A DNA stretch of 58,722 bases from Pseudoalteromonas sp. EB27 (lineage in GTDB: Bacteria > Pseudomonadota > Gammaproteobacteria > Enterobacterales > Alteromonadaceae): positions 1 through 58,722 of the forward strand of contig NZ_MTQD01000022.1 in NCBI RefSeq assembly GCF_001974875.1, written 5' to 3'. The translations under genes and the position numbers were made by a program. Positions 35,768-44,265 of the stretch are shown piece after piece. The notes beneath the pieces are model-generated. The model was not told the DNA's origin. It saw only the letters and a program-made list of their open reading frames with translations, and did no database searches. Each line of letters starts with the position of its first letter. The first letter of the stretch is position 1.

Positions 35768-37405
35768 ATGGAATCGCAACGCACGTTTTTATTAATTGGC
35801 CTAATGCTAGTGTCGTTTTTATTGTTCCAAGAATGGGATAATGATTACAACAAGCCTAAAGTCGATCCAAGTGCCACAACACAAACACTACAAGCAAATT
35901 CACCAGAGTCGGATGATTATATTCCTTCATCATCAGATTCAGAGTTACCTGCTTCAGCAACTTTAGCTAAGCGTTCAGTTATTGAAATTACAACTGACGT
36001 TTTTAAAGTTAAAATTGACACCAAAGGCGGTGACATTGTTGAAACAGACCTTCTTCAATACGAAGAGACAAAAGGCAGTGAAACGCCTTATATGCTCCTT
36101 GGTGAGCTTATTGAAGGTAGACAATACTTTTCACAAAGTGGCTTAATTGGTTTAAATGGCCCTGACGGATCAGCGAATGGTCGCCCTACTTATAGTACCG
36201 AACAAAAGTCATATACCTTAACGGGTGATGTGCTTCGCGTTCCACTTCAGTTTACTGATAGTAATGGTGTTAGTTTTACTAAAACGTATGTATTCAAAAA
36301 AGGTCAGTATGACGTAGGCTTAGAATACAAAATTAACAACACCACCAGCACACCTCTTCAAGTTCAGCTATACACGCAAATTAAGCGTACTGTACAAGAA
36401 AAAGGCAGCATGGTTGATCAAAACTATTTAGGTGCTGCATACGGTACTGATGAAGAACCTTACGAAAAGTATAGTTTTTCTGATATGGCTGATAAAAACC
36501 TAAATAAAAGCACACAAGGTGGCTACGTTGCATTTATACAGCATTACTTTGTAAGTGCTTGGGTTCCAATGCAGGATCAATCAAATACTATTTATAGCTT
36601 AATTACGAAAAGTAATGCCGCTATTATTGGTGCTAAAGACCCTGCTGTTAATATTCAAGCAGGTAGTGAGCAAACACTAACTGCTACTTATTATATGGGC
36701 CCGAAAGAATCAGATATTCTTGAAGCGATTCACCCAGACCTAGACTTAACTGTAGATTACGGTTGGTTATGGTTTATTTCGCAACCTTTATTTGTATTGC
36801 TAAAATGGTTACACAGCATTTTAGGTAACTGGGGTGTAGCAATTATTGCAATCACTATTATCGTAAAATCGTTAATGTACCCGCTAACTAAAGCGCAATA
36901 CACTTCAATGGCAAAAATGCGTGCCCTACAGCCTAAAATGGCAGCTCTTAAAGAAAAGTTTGGTGATGACCGTCAAAAGTTCGGCCAAGCAACTATGGAA
37001 ATGTACAAGAAAGAAAAAGTTAACCCTATGGGTGGCTGTTTCCCTATTTTGCTACAAATGCCAATTTTCTTAGCCTTGTTCTACGTATTCTTAGAGTCTA
37101 CTGAACTTCGCCATGCTGAATTTATTTTTTGGTTAACTGACCTTTCTGCACAAGACCCGTACTACGTATTACCGATATTATTTGGTGCGAGTATGTTTGT
37201 GACGCAAAAGCTACAACCTATGACGGTTACTGATCCAATGCAGCAAAAAATGATGACCTTTATGCCGGTTATCTTCTCTGTATTCTTCTTATGGTTCCCA
37301 TCTGGTTTAGTTCTTTACTGGTTAGTGTCTAACCTTATTTCTATTGTCCAGATGTTAATCATCTACCGTGGCATGGAAAAGAAAGGAATTAAAGTAAGAG
37401 GCTAA
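35768..37405 (+). CDS. yidC: membrane protein insertase YidC
   Basis: This 545-aa inner-membrane insertase has an N-terminal transmembrane anchor at about 5-22. A large periplasmic domain (about 60-340) precedes the conserved five-helix C-terminal core. The core contains W-G-V-A-I-I-A-I-T-I-I-V-K and N-P-M-G-G-C-F-P-I-L-L-Q-M-P. The hydrophilic groove arginine of this family is expected but was not checked individually. It is followed by a palindromic repeat and a terminator. Confidence 0.97.
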   Translation: MESQRTFLLIGLMLVSFLLFQEWDNDYNKPKVDPSATTQTLQANSPESDDYIPSSSDSELPASATLAKRSVIEITTDVFKVKIDTKGGDIVETDLLQYEETKGSETPYMLLGELIEGRQYFSQSGLIGLNGPDGSANGRPTYSTEQKSYTLTGDVLRVPLQFTDSNGVSFTKTYVFKKGQYDVGLEYKINNTTSTPLQVQLYTQIKRTVQEKGSMVDQNYLGAAYGTDEEPYEKYSFSDMADKNLNKSTQGGYVAFIQHYFVSAWVPMQDQSNTIYSLITKSNAAIIGAKDPAVNIQAGSEQTLTATYYMGPKESDILEAIHPDLDLTVDYGWLWFISQPLFVLLKWLHSILGNWGVAIIAITIIVKSLMYPLTKAQYTSMAKMRALQPKMAALKEKFGDDRQKFGQATMEMYKKEKVNPMGGCFPILLQMPIFLALFYVFLESTELRHAEFIFWLTDLSAQDPYYVLPILFGASMFVTQKLQPMTVTDPMQQKMMTFMPVIFSVFFLWFPSGLVLYWLVSNLISIVQMLIIYRGMEKKGIKVRG

Positions 37406-37410
37406 TTGCC

Positions 37411-37444
37411 TATACCCAAGCCACATCAAGATGGTTTGAGTATA
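37411..37444. repeat. intergenic palindromic repeat downstream of yidC
   Basis: The arms TATACCCAAGCC and GGTTTGAGTATA are near-complementary (10 of 12) around a 10-bp centre. The form resembles short palindromic repeats common in Alteromonadales intergenic DNA, but copy number cannot be counted here because only one example was seen. Confidence 0.5.
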
Positions 37445-37454
37445 TTACTTATAT

Positions 37455-37479
37455 AAAGGCGACTTCGGTCGCCTTTTTT
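37455..37479 (+). terminator. terminator of the rpmH-rnpA-yidD-yidC cluster
   Basis: A perfect stem AAAGGCGAC / GTCGCCTTT closes a stable TTCG tetraloop and is followed by a T-run. Confidence 0.93.
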
Positions 37480-37571
37480 ATTGCCTGTTTTTCACCACAG
37501 CTATTCGCTACCAATAAATCGATAGGTTACAATACGGGCATAAAGTTACTCACCGTTGGTAAATTAATAGC

Positions 37572-38936
37572 ATGATCAATCAAGATACAATTGCAGCACA
37601 AGCAACAGCACCTGGACGTGGTGGTGTTGGTATTATTCGCGTTTCAGGTAGCCTTGCTAAAAGTGTCGCCGAAAAAGTAGTAGGTAAAATACCTAAAGTC
37701 CGCTACGCCGATTATGTGCCATTTAAAAGCCTTGCTGGCGAGCAACTTGATCAAGGTATTGCCATTTACTTTGCAGGCCCAAACTCATTCACTGGTGAAG
37801 ACGTACTTGAATTACAAGGCCATGGCGGCCCTGTAGTGCTGGATATGTTACTTAAAGAAATTAGTAAAATAGAGGGCGTTCGTTTAGCAAAGCCTGGTGA
37901 GTTTTCTGAACGTGCATTTATGAATGATAAGCTTGATTTAACACAAGCAGAAGCCATCGCCGACTTAATTAATGCCACTAGCGAGCAAGCCGCTAAAAGC
38001 GCCCTACAGTCTCTCCAAGGTGAATTTTCTAAGCACATAGAAACACTCGTAGAAAAAGTAATTCACTTACGTATGTATGTAGAAGCGGCAATAGATTTTC
38101 CTGATGAAGAAATTGATTTTTTATCAGATGGTAAAGTGTCAGGCGACTTAGACGCTATTATTACTCAGCTTAACACTGTAACCAATCAAGCCAAGCAAGG
38201 CAGCATAATGCGCGAAGGTATGCGTGTTGTTATTGCAGGCCGCCCTAATGCGGGTAAATCAAGCCTGCTTAACGCTCTAGCCGGTCGTGAAGCCGCAATC
38301 GTAACAGAAATAGCCGGTACCACTCGGGACGTACTACGAGAGCATATACATATAGATGGTATGCCACTGCATATTATAGATACAGCAGGCCTACGCGAAA
38401 GCCCAGACAGAGTAGAGCAAATAGGTATTGAGCGTGCGTGGGATGAAATAAACCAAGCCGATCGCGTTTTATTTATGCTTGATGGCACTGATACTATAGA
38501 TACTGACCCGCACAAAATTTGGCCTGAATTTATGGCAAAATTACCAGAAGGTATGGGGGTTACGGTCATCAGAAATAAAGCTGATTTATCTGGCGACATA
38601 GTAGGAATGGAGCAAGAGCAACAATACCCAGTCATTAGCTTAAGTGCTAAAAATGCTGACGGCATTGAACTCGTTCGCGAGCATTTAAAAACTTGTATAG
38701 GCTTCCAAGGCGCAACAGAAGGTGGCTTTATGGCCCGTCGCCGTCATTTAGATGCACTAGAAAGTGCTGCGTATCATTTAGAAACGGGTAAAACACAGTT
38801 AGAAATGCACATTGCTGGTGAAATACTCGCTGAAGAACTGCGTTTAACACAGCAGTATTTAAACGAAATAACCGGTGAATTTACCTCAGACGACTTACTT
38901 GGCAAAATATTTAGCTCGTTTTGTATTGGTAAATAA
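37572..38936 (+). CDS. mnmE: tRNA modification GTPase MnmE
   Basis: This 454-aa GTPase works with MnmG to make 5-carboxymethylaminomethyl uridine at tRNA wobble positions. The N-terminal tetrahydrofolate-binding domain runs to about residue 118. The G domain has G-R-P-N-A-G-K-S-S (G1), the potassium-loop region V-T-E-I-A-G-T-T-R-D and D-T-A-G-L-R (G3). The protein ends with the invariant C-I-G-K. Its partner mnmG is 2 kb downstream across oriC. Confidence 0.97.
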   Translation: MINQDTIAAQATAPGRGGVGIIRVSGSLAKSVAEKVVGKIPKVRYADYVPFKSLAGEQLDQGIAIYFAGPNSFTGEDVLELQGHGGPVVLDMLLKEISKIEGVRLAKPGEFSERAFMNDKLDLTQAEAIADLINATSEQAAKSALQSLQGEFSKHIETLVEKVIHLRMYVEAAIDFPDEEIDFLSDGKVSGDLDAIITQLNTVTNQAKQGSIMREGMRVVIAGRPNAGKSSLLNALAGREAAIVTEIAGTTRDVLREHIHIDGMPLHIIDTAGLRESPDRVEQIGIERAWDEINQADRVLFMLDGTDTIDTDPHKIWPEFMAKLPEGMGVTVIRNKADLSGDIVGMEQEQQYPVISLSAKNADGIELVREHLKTCIGFQGATEGGFMARRRHLDALESAAYHLETGKTQLEMHIAGEILAEELRLTQQYLNEITGEFTSDDLLGKIFSSFCIGK

Positions 38937-38966
38937 ACACACTATTACAGATATATTTTTATTATA

Positions 38967-38990
38967 AGAGCACTTAGGTGCTCTTTTTTT
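38967..38990 (+). terminator. mnmE terminator
   Basis: A perfect 7-bp stem AGAGCAC / GTGCTCT closes a TTAG loop and is followed by a run of T, 30 bp past the mnmE stop. Confidence 0.9.
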
Positions 38991-40041
38991 ATGTAAAATA
39001 TTTCATTTTAAAATATGTATTTATACACCTAATAACTGCGAGTTACTGTCAATAAAATCATATCAAAAGCTACCTTTATTACGTGCTAAGAGAGGCCTGA
39101 TTATATAGATTAGACAATAATAAGAATGCTTATTGAGGGAATTAATAGCACAAATTATACCTATTATTAAGGCTAAAACCGATGCATTTTCAAATAAGCG
39201 TACGCTTTAATAGCGTTATACTTGATACAAAAAGTAGTTATTAATGACTTTCTTATACTTACTTTAGCTCACAAAAATGCACTAAAACACATCTCATACA
39301 CGCAAAAAATGATGTTATTCGCTCAATTAAATAGCTAAAAAATACTGATTAGTACTCTAAAAAGCTTACTTTTGACAACATGTAATTTGATAATCACTGT
39401 GATTTTTAAATAAAATAACTCAACTGTTAAGTATTCAAAACTTTTGACCTGCTAACTCCACTAGCAAAATTAATAAAAATAGCAGCTCTAAATTCGCATA
39501 AAATTAAAAATACCGAGATCACTTATCCACAATATCTAATTTTCAACTCAGATAAATACCAAAATTAGGTAAATCAGCCGCAAAAACCTCATGTTCAATT
39601 GAAATTTATCTATTTATGAACTTATTTTTAATTAATTTCATTAGATCTGCTTTATTAGATCATTTTTAAAAATTATTTTCGATCTAAATTAAAGGTTATC
39701 AACAGGCTTTATATCCACATTATGATCAACAAGTATTTTTAATTGGGATATTTACAATTTAATTTTTACTGATAAGTAATATCAATAACTTAGCGAATAT
39801 AAAACAACCTAAAAAAACACTTTAAGCAGAGCTTTCCCCACTGTTATCAACAACTTGATCAGAAGATTACATTTAAAGATAATTTGTTAAACATCGCATT
39901 ATCAATAACTTAAAGGCACAATTTTGATTGAGTGTAAAATTACCGCAAAAATAGTTATACAAAAAAGCACTCTTAACTTTACTGTTATCCTCACTCAGTT
40001 ATCATAGGCGGTAATTAAAACCAATGTGATCAATAATATTC
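38991..40041. other. 1.05-kb AT-rich non-coding region with DnaA boxes between mnmE and mioC
   Basis: No credible gene was found in either strand. A perfect DnaA box (TTATCCACA, 39523-39531) and two TTATCAACA boxes (39696-39704, 39844-39852) are present, with a one-mismatch box at 39711-39719. Seven GATC sites lie between 39517 and 40031. A 13-bp direct repeat, TATCAATAACTTA, occurs at about 39780 and 39900. It probably contains the mioC promoter and may be an extended origin or a DnaA-titrating region. The gap is long for a bacterial intergenic region. Confidence 0.7.
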
Positions 40042-40491
40042 ATGAGTTCAGTAAATCTTATTGTCGGCAGCCAAATGGGATCGGCCGAGTATGTTGCAGA
40101 GCAATTAAGCGACGCGCTTAATAACCTTGGTATTACTACACAACTACATGATCAACCTGAATTTAGCGATATTGATCAGCAAAATACCATTTGGTTAATC
40201 TGCACATCAACTTATGGTGCAGGTGATTACCCTGAAAATCTTATTAGTTTTGTTGAAGATGTAACTCAAGCAGATGATTTATCTGAATTAAAATATTCAG
40301 TAATCGCTTTAGGCGACACTAGTTATGATACTTACAACCTAGCAGGACGTAATATAGATGCCTTATTAACTCAAAAAGGCGCTATAAAAGTAGCAGAACG
40401 TTTAGAGCTTAATATTCTCGATGAAGCACTACCAGAAGACACTGCATTAACATGGTTAGACTCTTGGATAGCTCAAACAGGCATAAAATAG
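40042..40491 (+). CDS. mioC: flavodoxin-like protein MioC
   Basis: This 149-aa flavodoxin-fold protein has the FMN-binding loop S-Q-M-G-S-A-E-Y-V near the N-terminus and the S-T-Y-G-A-G-D-Y-P and G-D-T-S-Y-D-T-Y-N loops. In E. coli MioC can support biotin synthase, and mioC transcription runs into oriC; the same gene orientation is seen here. The gene is transcribed towards the origin and ends at its left border. Confidence 0.92.
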   Translation: MSSVNLIVGSQMGSAEYVAEQLSDALNNLGITTQLHDQPEFSDIDQQNTIWLICTSTYGAGDYPENLISFVEDVTQADDLSELKYSVIALGDTSYDTYNLAGRNIDALLTQKGAIKVAERLELNILDEALPEDTALTWLDSWIAQTGIK

Positions 40492-40591
40492 ATAGATCAA
40501 GTAAAAAGTTATATATAAAGTTACCCACAATTTACTAATAATTTAATAGATTTTGTGGATAAAGATTGAATAAACTGCGTTTTAAAGCATG

Positions 40592-40608
40592 CTTATCCAT
40601 TGGATAAG
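40592..40608. promoter_or_regulatory. head-to-head DnaA-box-like palindrome in oriC
   Basis: CTTATCCA and its exact complement TGGATAAG are separated by a single T. This creates two divergent weak DnaA half-boxes overlapping a GATC. It resembles a dimer-type binding site. Confidence 0.6.
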
Positions 40609-40732
40609 ATCCAACTGATTCAACCCTGTGCATAAAGTGCCTTTTTGATCAGAGCTTATTTGCTGGATGATCCGATCATATTAACACCTTTAGATCTGAT
40701 CTAATTTCATGTTTTAAATGAAGATCTAAACC

Positions 40733-40833
40733 TTATCAACAGAAAAGTCGATCAGTAGTAGTAATAGTAATAAAAGATCTCTTTAAAAGATCCTTTATAT
40801 TATTAGAGATCACATACTTAGATCTTGCCCTTT
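40733..40833. promoter_or_regulatory. oriC unwinding element: DnaA box, trinucleotide run and 13-mer-like repeats
   Basis: A TTATCAACA box (40733-40741) is followed after 14 bp by six tandem triplets TAG-TAG-TAA-TAG-TAA-TAA (40756-40773), a pattern like the DnaA-trio element. Then come GATC-headed 13-bp units at 40776, 40789, 40808 and 40821, similar to the E. coli 13-mers (GATCTNTTNTTTT). These adjoin the mnmG gene. Confidence 0.75.
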
Positions 40834-40919
40834 GTTTAATCATTTATCTTCTGCCAATTTCTAGGTAGAATACGCTCCCTTTTGAAGTTTACCGGTTTGA
40901 TTTAAGTAGGATCCCATTA

Positions 40920-42809
40920 ATGATTTTTCACGAAAATTTTGACGTTATCGTAGTAGGTGGTGGACATGCTGGCACTGAAGCCGCATTAGCAGCTGCCCGT
41001 ATGGGGATGAATACCCTGCTACTGACTCACAATATGGATACCCTTGGTCAAATGTCTTGCAACCCAGCAATTGGTGGGATTGGCAAAGGTCATTTGGTAA
41101 AAGAGATCGACGCACTTGGTGGTGCAATGGCACAGGCCATTGATAAAGGCGGGATCCAATTTCGTACACTAAATTCTTCAAAAGGACCTGCTGTTCGTGC
41201 TACTCGAGCACAAGCAGATCGCGCTTTGTACAAAGCGGCTATTCAAACAACATTACAAAACCAAGATAACCTTAAGATTTTTCAACAATCATGCGACGAT
41301 CTTATTGTTGAAAACGATCGTGTTACTGGCGTAGTAACTCAAATGGGTTTACGTTTTAGTGCACCAAGTGTTGTTTTAACCGTGGGTACTTTTTTAGGCG
41401 GCTTAATTCATATTGGTTTAGAAAATTATAAAGGCGGTCGTGCAGGCGATCCTCCTTCAATCGCTTTAGCTGATCGCTTACGTGAACATCCATTTAGAGT
41501 TGATCGTTTAAAAACAGGTACACCTCCACGTATTGATGCACGTACTGTTGATTTTACAAAAATGGAAGCACAGCCAGGTGATACACCAACTCCTGTGTTT
41601 TCGTTTATGGGTAAACAATCAGATCACCCACAACAGATACCGTGTTACATAACTTACACAAACGAAAAAACACATGATGTTATTCGTAAAAACTTACATC
41701 GCTCACCTATGTACTCAGGTGTTATTGAAGGTATTGGTCCACGATACTGCCCTTCAATTGAAGATAAAATTGTTCGTTTTGCAGATAAAGATAAACATCA
41801 AATATTTGTTGAGCCTGAAGGTTTAACATCATACGAATTATACCCAAATGGTATTTCGACTAGTTTACCGTTTGATGTACAACTTGAAATTGTGCAATCG
41901 ATTACAGGTTTTGAAAATGCACATATTTGTCGACCTGGTTACGCAATTGAATATGATTACTTTGATCCACGTGATTTAAAACAATCTTTAGAAACTAAAT
42001 TTATTGAAGGTTTATTTTTTGCGGGTCAAATTAACGGTACTACCGGCTATGAAGAAGCGGGTGCACAAGGCTTAATTGCAGGTATGAATGCTGCACTAAA
42101 AGTACAAGGCAAAGATTCTTGGACACCACGTCGTGATGAAGCTTACGTGGGTGTATTAATCGACGACTTAGCAACATTGGGTACAAAAGAACCATACCGC
42201 ATGTTTACCAGTCGTGCCGAATACCGTTTATTACTTCGTGAAGATAATGCTGATATTCGTTTAACTGAAAAAGGCCGTGAACTAGGTTTAGTTAATGACG
42301 AACGCTGGCAGGCATTTAACGAAAAAATGGAAGTAATCGAAAAAGAGAAGCAACGCATTAAAGATACGTGGATTCATAAAGATCACGCCGTTGTAGATCA
42401 AGTAAATGCATTACTGAAAACACCGCTTACACGTGAAGCAAGTTTAGAAGAATTACTTCGTCGCCCAGAGATTCGTTATAACGATCTTATGGCTATAGAA
42501 GGATTAGGATCTGAATTTACAAACAAAGCGGCACTTGAACAAGTTGAGATCCATACTAAGTACGCAGGTTACATTGCGCGTCAACAAGATGAGATCAACA
42601 AACAGCTTCGTCATGAGCAAACAATTTTACCAAAAGAGTTTGATTATAAAACCGTATCTGGTTTGTCAAATGAGGTAGTTGCCAAGCTTATTGAGTCGCG
42701 TCCTGACACTATTGGTCAAGCATCGCGTATTTCTGGTATCACCCCAGCGGCGATTTCGCTATTATTAGTGTATCTGAAGAAGCAAGGCTTATTACGCAAA
42801 TCCGCGTAA
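40920..42809 (+). CDS. mnmG: tRNA uridine 5-carboxymethylaminomethyl modification enzyme MnmG
   Basis: This 629-aa FAD-dependent partner of MnmE (formerly GidA) has the FAD-binding motif V-V-G-G-G-H-A-G-T-E-A at about 10-20. The family motif R-P-G-Y-A-I-E-Y-D and the C-terminal helical domain that binds MnmE (about 550-629) are intact. It starts at the right edge of oriC and is transcribed away from it. It is followed by rsmG after 15 bp. Confidence 0.97.
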   Translation: MIFHENFDVIVVGGGHAGTEAALAAARMGMNTLLLTHNMDTLGQMSCNPAIGGIGKGHLVKEIDALGGAMAQAIDKGGIQFRTLNSSKGPAVRATRAQADRALYKAAIQTTLQNQDNLKIFQQSCDDLIVENDRVTGVVTQMGLRFSAPSVVLTVGTFLGGLIHIGLENYKGGRAGDPPSIALADRLREHPFRVDRLKTGTPPRIDARTVDFTKMEAQPGDTPTPVFSFMGKQSDHPQQIPCYITYTNEKTHDVIRKNLHRSPMYSGVIEGIGPRYCPSIEDKIVRFADKDKHQIFVEPEGLTSYELYPNGISTSLPFDVQLEIVQSITGFENAHICRPGYAIEYDYFDPRDLKQSLETKFIEGLFFAGQINGTTGYEEAGAQGLIAGMNAALKVQGKDSWTPRRDEAYVGVLIDDLATLGTKEPYRMFTSRAEYRLLLREDNADIRLTEKGRELGLVNDERWQAFNEKMEVIEKEKQRIKDTWIHKDHAVVDQVNALLKTPLTREASLEELLRRPEIRYNDLMAIEGLGSEFTNKAALEQVEIHTKYAGYIARQQDEINKQLRHEQTILPKEFDYKTVSGLSNEVVAKLIESRPDTIGQASRISGITPAAISLLLVYLKKQGLLRKSA

Positions 42810-42824
42810 CGGTAAGGGTACATA

Positions 42825-43445
42825 GTGTTACAGCAACAATTAACTACATTGTTAGCGCAAACTGATATTGCGCTAACAGAAAAACAACAGCAACAGCTAG
42901 TTCGTTACGTCGAGTTATTGAATAAGTGGAATAAGGCTTATAACTTAACCTCAGTACGCTTACCTGAAGAAATGATGATTAAGCATATTATGGATAGCTT
43001 AGTTGTTGCGCCTCACTTACCCGGTCATCATTATATTGATGTTGGAACGGGTCCTGGATTACCGGGTATCGTATTAGCAATTGCATTACCTAATACACAT
43101 TTTGTGTTATTAGATAGCTTAGGTAAACGTGTACGATTTTTAATGCATGTTAAACATGAGCTTGGTCTTGATAATGTAACCCCGGTTCAGTCAAGAGTTG
43201 AAGAATATCAACCAAGTGTTAAATTAGACGGCGTACTAAGTCGTGCTTTTGCTTCATTACAAGATATGGTTGACTGGTGTTCGCACTTAATCGATCATTC
43301 GGGTAAATTTATAGCACTTAAAGGCGTGTTCCCTAGCGAAGAGCTAGAGTCACTACCTGCAGGCGTTAAGTTTGAGCAAAAAATTGCATTAGAAGTACCT
43401 AAGTTAGATGCACAACGACATTTAATTATTCTTTCTAAAGACTAG
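42825..43445 (+). CDS. rsmG: 16S rRNA m7G527 methyltransferase
   Basis: This SAM-dependent methyltransferase of 206 aa begins with GTG after GGTAAGGG. The SAM motif D-V-G-T-G-P-G-L-P-G is at about 67-76. Normal family length and the typical mnmG-rsmG pairing support the call. parA follows after 14 bp. Confidence 0.96.
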   Translation: MLQQQLTTLLAQTDIALTEKQQQQLVRYVELLNKWNKAYNLTSVRLPEEMMIKHIMDSLVVAPHLPGHHYIDVGTGPGLPGIVLAIALPNTHFVLLDSLGKRVRFLMHVKHELGLDNVTPVQSRVEEYQPSVKLDGVLSRAFASLQDMVDWCSHLIDHSGKFIALKGVFPSEELESLPAGVKFEQKIALEVPKLDAQRHLIILSKD

Positions 43446-43459
43446 GGATCAGAGACACC

Positions 43460-44245
43460 GTGGCAAAAGTCATCGCATTAGCAAATCAAAAAGGTGGAGT
43501 GGGTAAAACTACAACCGCTGTTAACCTCGCTGCGTCTATGGCTGCAACGAAACGTAAAGTGCTGTTAATTGATCTCGATCCGCAAGGTAATGCGACTATG
43601 GGTAGTGGCGTAGATAAGTATGGCGACGTGCCAACTATTTACGACTTACTTATTGAAGATAAACCTATAGAAGACGTTATCATCAAAGAAACGTCTGGTG
43701 AATACCATATGATTGCTGCAAACGGTGATGTAACCGCTGCAGAAGTTAAATTGATGGAATTATTTGCCCGTGAAGTGCGTTTACGTAACGCACTTGAAAA
43801 AATTCAGGACCAGTACGAATTTATTTTTATCGACTGTCCACCCTCTCTAAATATGTTAACTGTTAATGCAATGGCCGCAGCTGATTCTATTTTAGTGCCA
43901 ATGCAGTGTGAGTATTATGCACTTGAAGGGTTAACCGCATTAATGGATACGATTACGCAGCTTGCTAAGTTAGTGAATCCTAGTTTACAAATTGAAGGCA
44001 TACTTCGTACTATGTACGACCCGCGTAACCGTTTGGCAAATGATGTATCAGAACAATTAAAACAACATTTTGGCGATAAAGTATACCGTACGGTGATCCC
44101 GCGTAATGTTCGTTTAGCTGAAGCACCTAGTTTTGGTACTCCTGCTATGTACTATGACCGGGCATCAAGTGGCGCTAAAGCATATTTAGCACTCGCTGGT
44201 GAAATGTTACGCAGAAAAGAAAAAACAGCGTCCGTTGTCGCCTAA
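43460..44245 (+). CDS. parA: chromosome partitioning ATPase ParA (Soj)
   Basis: This deviant-Walker-A ATPase is 261 aa, begins with GTG, and has K-G-G-V-G-K-T-T at 11-18. The family's D-C-P-P-S-L-N motif is also present. It drives origin segregation by interacting with ParB bound to parS. It lacks the long N-terminal extension of plasmid-type ParA, as expected for chromosomal ParA. It is cotranscribed with parB. Confidence 0.96.
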   Translation: MAKVIALANQKGGVGKTTTAVNLAASMAATKRKVLLIDLDPQGNATMGSGVDKYGDVPTIYDLLIEDKPIEDVIIKETSGEYHMIAANGDVTAAEVKLMELFAREVRLRNALEKIQDQYEFIFIDCPPSLNMLTVNAMAAADSILVPMQCEYYALEGLTALMDTITQLAKLVNPSLQIEGILRTMYDPRNRLANDVSEQLKQHFGDKVYRTVIPRNVRLAEAPSFGTPAMYYDRASSGAKAYLALAGEMLRRKEKTASVVA

Positions 44246-44265
44246 CTTTGAGGTAAAAAAATAAC

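Larger units (their letters stand above)
40492..40919. other. chromosomal replication origin oriC
   Basis: This gap between mioC and mnmG is the position of oriC in many gammaproteobacteria. It contains 14 GATC sites in 428 bp. A perfect DnaA box lies at 40554-40562 (minus strand), with variants at 40521-40529 (TTACCCACA), 40593-40601 (TTATCCATT), 40628-40636 (TTATGCACA, minus) and 40733-40741 (TTATCAACA). AT-rich 13-bp-spaced GATC repeats sit near mnmG (40776-40833), as in the E. coli unwinding element. The arrangement of boxes near mioC and unwinding element near mnmG matches E. coli. Confidence 0.93.

Noticed and set aside
38186..38665. 159-codon frame opposite mnmE
   Set aside because: It is a shadow of the GTPase domain with no family similarity.
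38991..40041. CRISPR array or tRNA gene in the long mnmE-mioC gap
   Set aside because: No regular repeats with spacers and no cloverleaf-type sequence were seen; the only repeats are DnaA boxes and one 13-bp pair.
42425..42440. CACGTG in mnmG as a further parS site
   Set aside because: Three mismatches outside the core. It is not a convincing ParB site.
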